Positions 35,472-45,060 are shown, counted from the first letter of the stretch. The stretch is DNA of 64,000 nt from Nitrospira sp. (GCA_030653545.1 JAURZE010000026.1:332051-396050), one strand, 5' to 3'. Numbers and translations are program-made. Notes: generated from the letters alone by a model not told the origin.

Positions 35472-36770
35472 CTATTGGCGATCCCCGGAAGAATTGTAGT
35501 TGGTGGTCCACTTTAGAAGGGGTCGAATTTTTCCAGGAATGTCACCCGTATGATCGCCGCGAGCCGTAATCCCCTCGTTGCTCTCAGTGACATGAAAGGC
35601 CACCGCCTCTGGACAGTCACAATGCTCATGGAATGGAGCCTCTCGTACTAACCCGCCACCCACGATTACCGTTCCCTCACCAAAAAAGTGCCCTGGAACC
35701 CATACCGTACTTGAGTACCGTCCCACAGGACGGGGGCGCCGTAACCAGGTTGGGTCTCGATCATTGGACACAAAGAGAGTCTCCCCTTCGTCGCTTTTGA
35801 AACCAAAGTTGGGCACCAAGATATGGCCAGGCTGAAGCACTTCATATTCGAGCTCGACCCCGACGGCCTCTCCGATGTCGACGGTATCGGTGACGATCCC
35901 CTTTTCCGTCCGCACTCGCACCGCGCACAGGCGCGCAATATCATCTTGAGGGGCCTTTGTCGGATCGAGCCATTCCCGGCACCCGGTGAGAGCTCCGGAG
36001 TTGTATAGGTACTCTCCGACGATCTCGTGTGTGGGCCCCTGCTTAATGAGCCGTCCATCCTTCAGAAAGATGGCTTTATTGCATAACCGTGCGACTGCCG
36101 ACATGTTGTGCGAGACAAAGATCACCGTCCTCCCCTTCTCCCCGATGTCTTGCATTTTATTCATGCACTTCTGCTGAAACTGCGAGTCACCGACGGCCAG
36201 CACCTCATCCACAATTAAGATTTCGGGGTCCAGATGCGCGCCGACTGCAAACGCGAGACGAACATACATCCCGCTGGAATAGCGCTTTACCGGAGTATCG
36301 ATATACTTGTCGATCCCCGAAAACTCGACGATTTCATCAAACTTCTTGTCAATCTCCGCCTTCTTCATCCCGAGTATGATGCCGCTCAGATAGATATTGT
36401 CGCGCCCCGTCAATTCAGGATGGAACCCTGTTCCGACCTCCAGCAATGTCCCGACCCTTCCAAACATTTGCGCACGACCGCTCGTTGGTTCGGTGATCCG
36501 AGACAGAAGCTTCAGGAGGGTGCTCTTCCCCGCTCCGTTTCGTCCGATGATCCCAACGACATCCCCAGTCTCTACTTCAAATGACACATCGCGAATTGGC
36601 CACACCTCTTCTCGTCTCGGCGAGGAAGATGGAGGGGCGCCCTTCATCCGCAGCATCCGCTGAACGCCTTGCGTAAAGCGTTCGGCGAGGCCTGACTCCC
36701 CTCGGCTCTTGCCAATCATGATTTCGTATTTCTTGGAGAGCTGTTCAACTCGGATTGCGACATTACCCAT
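35472..36770 (-). CDS. wzt: Polysaccharide ABC exporter ATP-binding protein with C-terminal carbohydrate-binding domain
   Basis: 432 residues. The N-terminal nucleotide-binding domain has Walker A GRNGAGKST (76-84), signature YSSGMYVRLAFA and Walker B EILIVDEVLAVGD. Residues from about 275 to the end form the extra beta-sandwich domain of Wzt proteins that recognises the finished chain's end (GVELEYEVLQPGHI, WVPGHFFGEGT). Wzt energises export of undecaprenyl-linked polysaccharide through Wzm at the inner membrane. The wzm gene lies upstream, 74 bases away. The carbohydrate-binding extension implies a chain with a terminal modification as export signal. Confidence 0.95.
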   Translation of the reverse strand: MGNVAIRVEQLSKKYEIMIGKSRGESGLAERFTQGVQRMLRMKGAPPSSSPRREEVWPIRDVSFEVETGDVVGIIGRNGAGKSTLLKLLSRITEPTSGRAQMFGRVGTLLEVGTGFHPELTGRDNIYLSGIILGMKKAEIDKKFDEIVEFSGIDKYIDTPVKRYSSGMYVRLAFAVGAHLDPEILIVDEVLAVGDSQFQQKCMNKMQDIGEKGRTVIFVSHNMSAVARLCNKAIFLKDGRLIKQGPTHEIVGEYLYNSGALTGCREWLDPTKAPQDDIARLCAVRVRTEKGIVTDTVDIGEAVGVELEYEVLQPGHILVPNFGFKSDEGETLFVSNDRDPTWLRRPRPVGRYSSTVWVPGHFFGEGTVIVGGGLVREAPFHEHCDCPEAVAFHVTESNEGITARGDHTGDIPGKIRPLLKWTTNYNSSGDRQ

Positions 36771-36844
36771 ACAGAATTACCCTCGATCAATGCTCACGCT
36801 AAACTACTGAGGTTATCCTAGCGCTCATGCTGGATTTTGAGTAG

Positions 36845-37684
36845 CTAAATCACATCGGCGAACGTATTGGCCATCCGGTTGAAGTATGCCATCCCCAACA
36901 GTAGAGAGACTGAGATCGTGACGATGTTTACCGCAAGAAACACCGGATCCGGCGCAGGGGTTCCCAATAATGCCCATCTAAATCCCCCGATTACCCCGAC
37001 CATCGGATTGAGATTATAGAACGCCTGCCAGGCTTGAGGCACCATACTGGCTGAGTAGGCAACAGGGGATCCGAACATCCAGACCTGTGTTAAGAGCGGG
37101 ATCAGCGCCGCGACATCACGATACTTCACGAACAAGGCAGACAACCATAAACTCACGGACAGTGCCGCCAGGACCGTCAGCGCCAGGAACAGCGGAACGG
37201 TTACAAGCTTCCATGTTGGAAGCACACCAAACCATAGCATCATGGCAACCAGCAGCAGGAACGCGATGGCAAAATCAAGGAGGCCACCCAAGGTCGCTGA
37301 GAGAGGAATGATCAGCCGGGGAAAGTATATTTTTGTAATCAAGTTTGACTCGGCCACTACGCTGAATCCGCCCCGATCAAGGCTCTTGGAAAAATAGGTC
37401 CACGGCACCAATGCCGCATATGCGAATAATGGATACGGGATTCCATCTGACGGCAACTGTGCGATCTTACTGAACACGACGGTAAACACCAGCATCATGA
37501 ACAACGGTTGAACCACTGCCCAGGCCAACCCCATAACGGTCTGTGAGTACCTGGCTTTGAGATCCCGCCAAGCCAAGAAATAGAGCAATTCACGATAATC
37601 CCAAAACGACCTCAACTTCAGGTCAAACCAGCTTTTGTTTGGCTCGATGACAACAAGGGATGAGCTATGTCTCACGGCATACAC
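36845..37684 (-). CDS. wzm: Polysaccharide ABC exporter permease
   Basis: 279 residues with six hydrophobic segments, among them VVQPLFMMLVFTVVFS, LLDFAIAFLLLVAMMLWFG and FLAVNIVTISVSLLLGMAYF. The N-terminal WDYRELLYFLAWRDLKARYSQ is the amphipathic interface helix common to Wzm/TagG permeases, and TVMGLAWAVVQPL follows. It forms the inner-membrane channel for the lipid-linked polysaccharide and is the partner of the Wzt encoded 74 bases downstream. The upstream gap (37685-37845) contains a TTGACA-like hexamer (37793-37798) and a perfect 7-bp-armed hairpin (37760-37775), but no convincing -10 hexamer. Confidence 0.95.
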   Translation of the reverse strand: MYAVRHSSSLVVIEPNKSWFDLKLRSFWDYRELLYFLAWRDLKARYSQTVMGLAWAVVQPLFMMLVFTVVFSKIAQLPSDGIPYPLFAYAALVPWTYFSKSLDRGGFSVVAESNLITKIYFPRLIIPLSATLGGLLDFAIAFLLLVAMMLWFGVLPTWKLVTVPLFLALTVLAALSVSLWLSALFVKYRDVAALIPLLTQVWMFGSPVAYSASMVPQAWQAFYNLNPMVGVIGGFRWALLGTPAPDPVFLAVNIVTISVSLLLGMAYFNRMANTFADVI

Positions 37685-37845
37685 CTCACTGGTTACGCAC
37701 TATGGGTTGGAGCCAAGTCACAGGAAACTTGCGCCGACGCGCGGCAGATGGCATCGCTACAGCGCAAGTGCGCTGCCGCGATCTCTCCTTGCTGTCAACA
37801 CGAACTTTCGACGAGCTGCAACCCAGACTTCCTGACACCTCAGCG

Positions 37846-38745
37846 TCAGTTATGAATTGCAACGGGAGAATGCGCAGAATACGTTGCACTGTCCCTTTCC
37901 CTATGGAAGGCAACGATGTCTCGAATAGATCCAAACTTGAAGTCTGCAAGCAGCCGGCTCAATCGAGCCTGGGTCTTACCGAGATTCAGATAGTGCCTGA
38001 TTTGTGACAACCACGGCCCATCCATACGAGGCTGTTGAGGATCTATCTCCCAGGGGTGGAGATACATGACCAGAGTCCCGCCCTGGCTTTCGAGTCGACG
38101 GAGCAGCGTCCTCGACACCGAATAAGGAAACAACCGAAAATATCCCCCTCCCGCCACAGGAATCTGAAATCCCATCGCCCTATATGTTGAGGGCTGAACT
38201 TCCCAGATTCCACCTGCCGGAGTGGTGATTTGAAACATTTCTCCCGGGAGCGGCCCCTTTTCCGTCCGATGAAATCGATCGTACACACTGGAGTCGTATT
38301 GATAGCCTTCTTCGACCAGAATCGAGAGCGCCCATTCGGTCTCGGCGGTTATAGAGAAACTGGGCGCTCGATAGCCCACGACGGGACTTCCGGTCAGATC
38401 CTCTAGGATATTTTTGGCCATTCGCACATCTTGACGAAATCGCTCCGGAGACTGGGCGGTTACTAATTCATGGCCATATCCATGGGATGCCACCTCATGT
38501 CCCTGGGCTGTGAGTGACTTGACCAGCTCCGGATGCCGTTCGGCGACCCATCCCAGGACAAAAAACGTCGCCTTCATTCCATGCTTTTCAAGCAGTTCAG
38601 CCAGCCATCGCGTATTTCTCTCGACGCGGCTTTCGTACCGATCCCATTCTTGCCTTCTGGCGTCCGACCAGAATGCCGAAACCTGAAAATGCTCCTCCAC
38701 ATCGAAGGAAAGACAGTGAATGGGTCTCTCTGCTGGCATGCTCAT
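37846..38745 (-). CDS. Polysaccharide deacetylase, XrtA/PEP-CTERM locus type
   Basis: 299 residues. HCLSFDVEEHFQVSAF carries the catalytic aspartate and is a hallmark of the exosortase-A locus deacetylases. TFFVLGWVAERHPELV, HEVASHGYGHEL (metal-binding histidines) and VVGYRAPSFSI complete the NodB motifs. The C-terminal YLHPWEIDPQQPRM belongs to the DUF3473 extension of this subfamily. It removes N- or O-acetyl groups from the polysaccharide or its precursors. It overlaps the upstream sugar-transferase gene by four bases. No exosortase gene is found in this window although this gene family normally accompanies one. Confidence 0.92.
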   Translation of the reverse strand: MSMPAERPIHCLSFDVEEHFQVSAFWSDARRQEWDRYESRVERNTRWLAELLEKHGMKATFFVLGWVAERHPELVKSLTAQGHEVASHGYGHELVTAQSPERFRQDVRMAKNILEDLTGSPVVGYRAPSFSITAETEWALSILVEEGYQYDSSVYDRFHRTEKGPLPGEMFQITTPAGGIWEVQPSTYRAMGFQIPVAGGGYFRLFPYSVSRTLLRRLESQGGTLVMYLHPWEIDPQQPRMDGPWLSQIRHYLNLGKTQARLSRLLADFKFGSIRDIVAFHRERDSATYSAHSPVAIHN

Positions 38746-39815
38746 CGAGCACCTTCTCCTCGCAGAATGACTCGTATTGTCTCAAGCAGAATGCGGAGAT
38801 CCAACCGCAGGGAGAGGTACTTCACATAATAGAGATCATACTGCAACTTGATATGGGAGTCTTCCGCCGAAGCCCCGTACCGAAATTGAGTCTGAGCCCA
38901 TCCGGTAATCCCCGGTCGAACGACATGCCGGAGATCATAAAATGGGATGACCGATCTCAATTCCTGAACGAAGACCGGTCGTTCAGGACGTGGCCCCACT
39001 AGACTCATCTCGCCATGAATCACGTTGATGAGCTGCGGCAATTCATCGAGTCTCCACTTCCGCAAATACCACCCCACCCGTGAGATTCTGGGATCCCGCT
39101 CCGATGTCCACCTGGCGCCCCCTTTTTCCGCATCCGTAAACATGGAGCGAAATTTCCAGATCATATAAGGCTGAGCGCGAAGGCCGACCCGCACCTGCCG
39201 GTAGAACATCGGCCCAGGAGAATCCAGCTTGATCAGTATTCCAATCACAGCCAACAGGGGAAGGATGAGTGCAAGACCTATCGAGGCAATCAGCAGATCG
39301 ATCGATCGTTTCATCGTTCTGACGACGATGCCTCGCTTAAATTCCCTGGAGAAAATGATTGCGCTCGGTTTCAAGTCATCGATTGAAAGCCGCCCAGACT
39401 CTTCTTCATAGAGATGATTTCCATCCCAGATGTCGACCCCCATCCCCTTCAAATCCAGCAATACTTGGACGGGAAGTACGGCCCGGCGATCCTCCAAGCA
39501 GACCGCGATCGTATCGACACGATCGCGTTCAACCACCGAAAGGAGTTGGTCTATGGTCCCTAGAATCTTCACGCCGGATAACTCTGCACCGACTTGCGCG
39601 TTTTCCTTGGCGAGAAAACCAATGACATCCGTAAACACTCTGCTCCTCGATACAAGTACCGAGCACAGATTGTTCGCCAGTGACCCAACCCCTAAAATCA
39701 GGATGCGCCTCCGAGCCCCAGGCACCCTAAAGATTGCCTTAGGAGCATGATCGACGGGCAAGATCACCAGTTTCTCCGTGCGTGATCTATCTGAGTTGGG
39801 TACGGTGAGGTTCAT
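38742..39815 (-). CDS. Initiating sugar-phosphate transferase (bacterial sugar transferase), short XrtA-type
   Basis: 357 residues from the ATG at 39815 (AAGG four bases before). An ATG at 39830 is also in frame. A central Rossmann-like domain has RRILILGVGSLANNL. The C-terminal catalytic domain starts with a membrane helix (LLIASIGLALILPLLAVIGILI) and has SPGPMFYRQVRVG, KFRSMFTDA and SLVGPRPERP. It transfers a sugar phosphate to undecaprenyl phosphate to start each repeat. The usual N-terminal block of about four transmembrane helices of TIGR03013-like enzymes is missing, so the protein is shorter (typical ~440-470). It overlaps the kinase gene by 29 bases. Confidence 0.9.
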   Translation of the reverse strand: MNLTVPNSDRSRTEKLVILPVDHAPKAIFRVPGARRRILILGVGSLANNLCSVLVSRSRVFTDVIGFLAKENAQVGAELSGVKILGTIDQLLSVVERDRVDTIAVCLEDRRAVLPVQVLLDLKGMGVDIWDGNHLYEEESGRLSIDDLKPSAIIFSREFKRGIVVRTMKRSIDLLIASIGLALILPLLAVIGILIKLDSPGPMFYRQVRVGLRAQPYMIWKFRSMFTDAEKGGARWTSERDPRISRVGWYLRKWRLDELPQLINVIHGEMSLVGPRPERPVFVQELRSVIPFYDLRHVVRPGITGWAQTQFRYGASAEDSHIKLQYDLYYVKYLSLRLDLRILLETIRVILRGEGAR

Positions 39816-42093
39816 AGACCTTATTGCCATAGCTATAGTATGAATACGGCGAATCTTGCTCTTCCACTCCGTTCAGGATCACTCCCATCGCCCGCTCTTG
39901 CCCCACCATTTTCATGGCACTCATGACGGCATCGCGAGGAGTGCTGCGGGCGCGAATCACCTGCGCCACAACGTCTGCCATTCTCACAATCAACAGGGAC
40001 TCGGCGACGGGCAATAAGGGTGGCGCATCGAGCACAATGCATTCAAACTTTTCACGCAAATTACTAATGAGCTTGGACAGCCGATCCACGTGAGTTAAGG
40101 CCGCGATTCCAGATTGGATAATACCGGCAGGAAGGATCCAGACCCCTAGCTGTTCATGATACTCAAGACATTCCTCAAACTGCTTTTCTCCGAGTAGTAC
40201 TTCACTCAATCCCACGCCCAGTTCCATCCCGGCATAGGCATGCACCATTGGGCGTTTCAAGTCACAGTCCACCAATACCGTCTTCTTATTCAGATCTCTG
40301 GCAAAGACATGGGCGAGATTGAGGGCGGTGGACGTCTTTCCTTCTCCCATCAGCGCACTCGCCATAACGATCACGGTGCTTTCCTGCTGGCCTGCCATCA
40401 ATCCAATTCGTGTTGCCGCGACTCGATACTGCTCTGCGACCGCAGACCTTGGATACCACATCGCGACGAGTTCCGGCCCTACCGAAACCTGCCCACGCTC
40501 AGCCAGGGGGCCTCCGTTCGCGACGAGCAGTCCTTCTTTCCGCCCACCTGGCAGGGCCAGCAACCGGTCCTTACGGCGAGCTGTTTCTGCCGTCAGTTTC
40601 GCTCCCCCCGGCCAAGCCGACTCAAAATGAGAGATTACCGCAAAGACAGGCAAGCCCAGCGTCACTTCGATTTCTTCGGCAGATACGAACCCCCGTCGAA
40701 GCATTTCAATGCCGATCGCGCTGCCGAATCCGAGTGCACAGCCTGCAGCCAAGCCTCCCAACATGACCATGATCAGATTCGGCTTCTCCGGCCATGTGGG
40801 CAGACTGGCAGGCTCCACGATGCGCATCTGCGTACCTTGCCGCTTCGTCTCGAGATCTCCGGCCATGCCAACCGTCAATTTCTTTTCCAGAAGCGACTGA
40901 TAATTTTTCTGGAGATTGTCGTAGTCCCGTTGGATGGACATGAGTTCTTGCTGATGGACCGTGGTGCCTTCGATTCGCGACTCATACTTTCTAATATCCG
41001 AGGTGATGCGAGCTTGCCTGAGACGGAGTAATTCCTGCTCACGCAATAAGTCGTCCCGCTGCTTGAGCAATTCGGATTTATATGGATCGACGGGTTTGCG
41101 CTTCGGCTTCTTCGGCCCGTCGATTTCGGCCACCTCAGGCTCGATATACAGCGCGATATACTCCTCTGTCGTCATGGCTTGAATCTGGCTCAACTCATTC
41201 TTTACCCGGGCGACGTCCGGATAGGTCTCCTTGTACATTGACCGATAGCCGGCCAATGTCCTCTCCAATTCCCGTATCTTCATTAACCGGGGATCTTTTT
41301 CGGCTCGTTTTGGACTTACATCACTGGAAGGATCCTCATACTCTCTGATTGCCTTGTCGACGGATTCGAGGCGAAGATTCAGGGTCTTATCCATCTCTTG
41401 CTGCGCCGTCATCTCGTTCTCTAGCCGATCAATGGCTCGCATATTGGAATCCATTTGTTCAGGCAACTGGCCGAGATGAGACTGTTTGAACTGCGCGATA
41501 GCCCGCTCTTTGATTTCCAGTTGCCCCTTTAGGCCGTCCAATTCGTGCTGCAAGAATTCCGTCGAACTCTGAGCAATCGCCGTCCTCGTCTTTGTATTTT
41601 CCTGAATGAAGAGGTCGGCGAATCTTGCCGTCACCGCTTTTGCGATCAACGGATCCGCATCTGAAAAAGAGACTTTCAAAAGACCGCTGCCTTGCGACTC
41701 GATTTTCACAAGCTGTCTCAGGCCCGATGCGACACTATTGTCCATGGCCGGCGTCGCGTTCTCTTTATAGTAGCCGTACAGATGAAACTCCTCTGCTACT
41801 TGCGTCAACAAATCCTGCCGATATAAGACTTCTTTGAGCGCATCAATGCGTGTCCCCATTGCAAGATCCGGCCGATTCGCGTCCCCGCCCGATTCCGGGG
41901 CATCGACACCCTTTATGCCCCGCACCTTCTGTTCTTGATAGTAGAGCAGGGTATTGGAGCGATAACTCTTGGGCAACCATTGACAGAGCAGCGCCGCCAG
42001 ACCAACGCAGACGACAATCGGAATGACAATCATCCACTTATGATTTTTTATGGCCCTGAAATAGTCTTCAGGAGTACTCAACCCGGTAAACAA
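39787..42093 (-). CDS. Wzc-like polysaccharide co-polymerase / tyrosine autokinase
   Basis: 768 residues. Wzz-type N-terminus with a transmembrane segment (WMIVIPIVVCVGLAALLCQ, about 20-38), a long periplasmic coiled-coil region (about 190-430), and a second membrane segment (VMLGGLAAGCALGFGSAIGI). The cytoplasmic BY-kinase domain has Walker A ALMGEGKTS (about 580-588), Walker A' VLVDCDLKRP and Walker B CIVLDAPPLLP. The C-terminus is tyrosine-rich (YSYYSYGNKVY), the autophosphorylation cluster. It controls chain length and assembly together with the Wza export proteins. It is fused in one chain, unlike XrtA systems that split chain-length and kinase functions. Confidence 0.93.
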   Translation of the reverse strand: MFTGLSTPEDYFRAIKNHKWMIVIPIVVCVGLAALLCQWLPKSYRSNTLLYYQEQKVRGIKGVDAPESGGDANRPDLAMGTRIDALKEVLYRQDLLTQVAEEFHLYGYYKENATPAMDNSVASGLRQLVKIESQGSGLLKVSFSDADPLIAKAVTARFADLFIQENTKTRTAIAQSSTEFLQHELDGLKGQLEIKERAIAQFKQSHLGQLPEQMDSNMRAIDRLENEMTAQQEMDKTLNLRLESVDKAIREYEDPSSDVSPKRAEKDPRLMKIRELERTLAGYRSMYKETYPDVARVKNELSQIQAMTTEEYIALYIEPEVAEIDGPKKPKRKPVDPYKSELLKQRDDLLREQELLRLRQARITSDIRKYESRIEGTTVHQQELMSIQRDYDNLQKNYQSLLEKKLTVGMAGDLETKRQGTQMRIVEPASLPTWPEKPNLIMVMLGGLAAGCALGFGSAIGIEMLRRGFVSAEEIEVTLGLPVFAVISHFESAWPGGAKLTAETARRKDRLLALPGGRKEGLLVANGGPLAERGQVSVGPELVAMWYPRSAVAEQYRVAATRIGLMAGQQESTVIVMASALMGEGKTSTALNLAHVFARDLNKKTVLVDCDLKRPMVHAYAGMELGVGLSEVLLGEKQFEECLEYHEQLGVWILPAGIIQSGIAALTHVDRLSKLISNLREKFECIVLDAPPLLPVAESLLIVRMADVVAQVIRARSTPRDAVMSAMKMVGQERAMGVILNGVEEQDSPYSYYSYGNKVYEPHRTQLR

Positions 42094-42097
42094 TCTC

Positions 42098-43642
42098 TTA
42101 CTCCTTCTTTAATACGCCGGACCCAGAAGCACCACTTCCTGTCGCTGCGCCAGAGGGAACAGTTACACCTTCTGTGGATTCCGAAGACCCAAGGCTCCCC
42201 AATCCGCCCATTTGAAAGAACGATTGACTCGTGAACGCGTAGGAGAGCGACAACATGATCATCTTTTTCGAGAAGGCATATTCAGCTTGGGTCTGAGCTG
42301 TTTGAGCAAACGAGTTTGAAAAATACAGCCAGTTATAGGTGAGATTGACCATTACCGGCCCCAAGAGGTAGCTGGCCCCGGCCGTCGCGCCAAGCGTGTC
42401 AAAACTCGAGGCAGGCGTACTCGTAGTTCCATGCGAAACGTTCATCCCCGCCTGAGCCGTGAGCTTAGACGTAACTCCCGCACTGGCATTGACACCGACA
42501 ACGTGCACCTTCATTGGCCCTGCGTTAAGGGAGAAACTTGGAAAGATGCTGAAATTATAGCTCAGCGATGTTGTGAAGGCCCCTGGTGCGATGACCCCTC
42601 CCGGAGCGAGGCTGCCGGCCACCCTCGGTAAATTATCAAACGGTCCCGGGGCCGATCCCGCTGCCCGCAGCCCTTCCAAAAATGAACTGTACGTCATTGT
42701 GACCGTCCCTGTCGGTGCAAAGGACGACTTGATTGATTGGCCTGGAATGGGTGATTCTATGGGAAGGGTGAAAATTCCGCCTCCACTAAGAGACGTGCTC
42801 AATTGCTTTGTCCAGAGCTTTCCCCAATTCGCCGTCCCCGCAATGGTCGTAAACGAACCTGACCCGCCGCCTGAAGCTCCCCCCTGAATAAAGTGAGACA
42901 TGGTCGCGGTAGTTCCCACCGTGTCTGTCGGCGATACCTTTGTAGTCAGTTGGGTCATCGTTGTGTGGCCTTCTGTATCGAACAGCTGATTATTAACCCC
43001 ACCTGATTGGTTCCCGAAGGTTAGCCTCATGTAATTGTAACTGGCCGTGAGTGCCGTATTCCTGGAGAGGTCATATCCCCCGGTAATACCACCGTTCATA
43101 TTATGCATCGACACCCGATTGGTGATGAGCCCTGTATCGACCGGAGAGGTGATGCCGGTTGTCCCGAACCCAGTTCCCAGTGCCCCGCCTGTCGTTGCCC
43201 CGAAACCGCTCAATGACGGCGTAAACTGATAGGTACCTCGAACGGACAAGGCCGAGATTCGCTGCGAAAAACTATTGGCCCAGCGCTTCAAATCCAACTG
43301 GCCGGCGGCATTGATACCAGTGTAGTCAAGACTGGGATTATTCACGTACTTCGTAATGTTAGCCCCCACAGAAAAACTGCCATTGACGCGCGGGCCGGCG
43401 TGAGCAAAATTGATCTGAGGTATCACCGTAGTCATAAAGTCTTCTGCTTTGAAACCGGGACTCAGCAATGTTTTCGGGGTGTAAAACACGTTTGAGTCAT
43501 AGGTCTCTGAGACCGACAATGTTGGAATGATGATTGTTTGGGCCCACACGGAGGTTCCCGTCGACCACCAGATAACCAGCCCGATCAATAAAACAGCTTT
43601 AGCTATTCGCCGGCCGGTATCACGGTACAACAATGACGTCAC
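42098..43642 (-). CDS. Outer-membrane beta-barrel protein of the polysaccharide locus
   Basis: 514 residues starting at a GTG (43642) and overlapping the upstream export-protein gene by 23 bases. The N-terminal hydrophobic segment VLLIGLVIWWSTGTSVWAQ is a signal peptide with likely cleavage after VWA. The rest is rich in alternating hydrophobic/polar strands with many glycines, threonines and serines (for example ASYNYMRLTFGNQSGG, VNLTYNWLYFSN), as in outer-membrane barrels. It resembles the PEP-CTERM-system-associated outer-membrane protein class encoded in the same position in exosortase-A loci. A role in passage of the polysaccharide through the outer membrane is an inference. Confidence 0.8.
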   Translation of the reverse strand: MTSLLYRDTGRRIAKAVLLIGLVIWWSTGTSVWAQTIIIPTLSVSETYDSNVFYTPKTLLSPGFKAEDFMTTVIPQINFAHAGPRVNGSFSVGANITKYVNNPSLDYTGINAAGQLDLKRWANSFSQRISALSVRGTYQFTPSLSGFGATTGGALGTGFGTTGITSPVDTGLITNRVSMHNMNGGITGGYDLSRNTALTASYNYMRLTFGNQSGGVNNQLFDTEGHTTMTQLTTKVSPTDTVGTTATMSHFIQGGASGGGSGSFTTIAGTANWGKLWTKQLSTSLSGGGIFTLPIESPIPGQSIKSSFAPTGTVTMTYSSFLEGLRAAGSAPGPFDNLPRVAGSLAPGGVIAPGAFTTSLSYNFSIFPSFSLNAGPMKVHVVGVNASAGVTSKLTAQAGMNVSHGTTSTPASSFDTLGATAGASYLLGPVMVNLTYNWLYFSNSFAQTAQTQAEYAFSKKMIMLSLSYAFTSQSFFQMGGLGSLGSSESTEGVTVPSGAATGSGASGSGVLKKE

Positions 43643-44243
43643 CAGCCTTCAGAATGAAATTGGCCTCCAGATTCTTCCCTTGCACAATATCTAGATACGG
43701 CACGGGAATCATGACTTGCTTGGTTTCCCCTTGGGCATTCTTCACCATACGAAGCACGTGCACGTTATTACGGGAAGCAAATGTCGTAAACCCTCCAGCA
43801 TACGAGATCCCTTGCACCACACTGGTGAATGACTTGAGAGGAATCTTCCCAGGCTTCCCAACCTCACCGACTGCAAAAATGTGGTAGCTATTGATCTCTT
43901 TCACTTGGACAGATACCGTCGGAGTGGACATAAACTCCGCCAATGCATCAGCCACATGTTTTGAAAGAACTTGCGCGGACAATCCCGCGGCCATGATGTC
44001 GCCGATCAGAGGCAAAGAAATTTTGCCATCGGGCCTTACAATCACTTCTTTCGACAACTCTTGATTGCGCCAGACAGTGACGACGAGAACATCCTCCGGC
44101 CCGATGAGAAACTCAGTCGGGGGAACGGACATGCCCTGATATTGGATATTCTGCTGAGAGCAACCCCCTATCCCGCTAAGAGAACAAATCAGAACCGCCA
44201 CAGCCGCAAGATTTCGAGCCAACGCCCAAGTGCATACTGTCAT
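43620..44243 (-). CDS. Wza-type polysaccharide export lipoprotein
   Basis: 207 residues. N-terminal hydrophobic segment followed by the lipobox-like LSGIGGC, so the mature protein is probably a lipoprotein with Cys about residue 28. EFLIGPEDVLVVTVWRNQELSKEVIVRPDGKIS is the polysaccharide export (Poly_export) domain, and VGKPGKIPLKSFTSVVQGI is the SLBB part. It forms the outer-membrane or periplasmic channel continuing from the Wzc-like protein. It is a close relative of the protein encoded just upstream at 44340-45023, making a tandem pair of export proteins. Confidence 0.92.
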   Translation of the reverse strand: MTVCTWALARNLAAVAVLICSLSGIGGCSQQNIQYQGMSVPPTEFLIGPEDVLVVTVWRNQELSKEVIVRPDGKISLPLIGDIMAAGLSAQVLSKHVADALAEFMSTPTVSVQVKEINSYHIFAVGEVGKPGKIPLKSFTSVVQGISYAGGFTTFASRNNVHVLRMVKNAQGETKQVMIPVPYLDIVQGKNLEANFILKAGDVIVVP

Positions 44244-44339
44244 CGTCGCCTTACCTCTCCAAGTATCTCAACTACAGCACATGCGGCAAATCGCCAATAC
44301 TTGATCGCTCGCTGAACTTCAGAACAACCTGTCCACCCA

Positions 44340-45023
44340 CTAACGACTAGGTAGTATTACCATCGTTTCTGACGGCACAACGATCTGATCGCCGGGCTTC
44401 AACTCCATATTCTGAACCGATCCGTCTCGCACAACGATGTCGTCATAACTTGCCTTGAGTTTAGTTAAGCCCTCCCCATCTTTGGAGAAGCGAAATACAA
44501 CGATTTTATTCCTGGCGGCCATCGGTGTAAATCCGCCGGCCACGGTAATCCCCTGCAAAAGCGTGGTCTTGCTTTTGAGCGGAAATTTACCGGGCTTATT
44601 GACTTCCCCTAAGACATATATCTGATAACTGTTTACTTCCTTCACCATAATCGAAATGGTTGGATTCTCCATGTAGGCCCTGAGCCCCGTAGAGATCTCT
44701 TCAGCCAATTGCACAGGCGTCTTGGCAACGGCCGAAATATCGCCCAGGAGCGGAAGAGAGATTCTGCCATCCGGCCGTACCTGAACTTGCTTGGAAAGAT
44801 CTGAATTCTTCCACACAGTGATTTCCAAAATATCCTCGGGACCAATAATGTACTCTGGCGTGACTATCAAGAGAGACTTGTCTCCTGATCCTACTGTGGA
44901 TTTTGTAGAGGAGGAGGCTACTCCTCTCTTGACATCTGTGTCCTGGGGAACCGCCAACGCTGGGCCGAGCAAGACACACATGCTTAACCCGACAATCACA
45001 GCGAAAGCTTTAATCCTTTGCAT
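44340..45023 (-). CDS. Wza-type polysaccharide export protein
   Basis: 227 residues from the ATG at 45023, with AAAGGAG nine bases upstream. The frame continues upstream, but that part is not protein-like. MQRIKAFAVIVGLSMCVLLGPALA is a signal peptide. YIIGPEDILEITVWKNSDLSKQVQVRPDGRIS is the Poly_export domain, and LGEVNKPGKFPLKS with VAGGFTPMAARNKIVV the SLBB domain. It has no lipobox, in contrast with the downstream paralogue. Its leader contains an ops-like element (45061-45072), just after the antiterminator gene, making it the likely first target of antitermination. Confidence 0.92.
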   Translation of the reverse strand: MQRIKAFAVIVGLSMCVLLGPALAVPQDTDVKRGVASSSTKSTVGSGDKSLLIVTPEYIIGPEDILEITVWKNSDLSKQVQVRPDGRISLPLLGDISAVAKTPVQLAEEISTGLRAYMENPTISIMVKEVNSYQIYVLGEVNKPGKFPLKSKTTLLQGITVAGGFTPMAARNKIVVFRFSKDGEGLTKLKASYDDIVVRDGSVQNMELKPGDQIVVPSETMVILPSR

Positions 45024-45060
45024 CGTTGTAAACTCCTTTAGCAGGGGCGGACAAACAAGA

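Noticed and set aside
37760..37775. Perfect 7-bp-armed hairpin and TTGACA-like hexamer before wzm
   Set aside because: No T run follows the stem and no -10 hexamer is found 16-18 bases after TTGACA, so I do not call a terminator or promoter.
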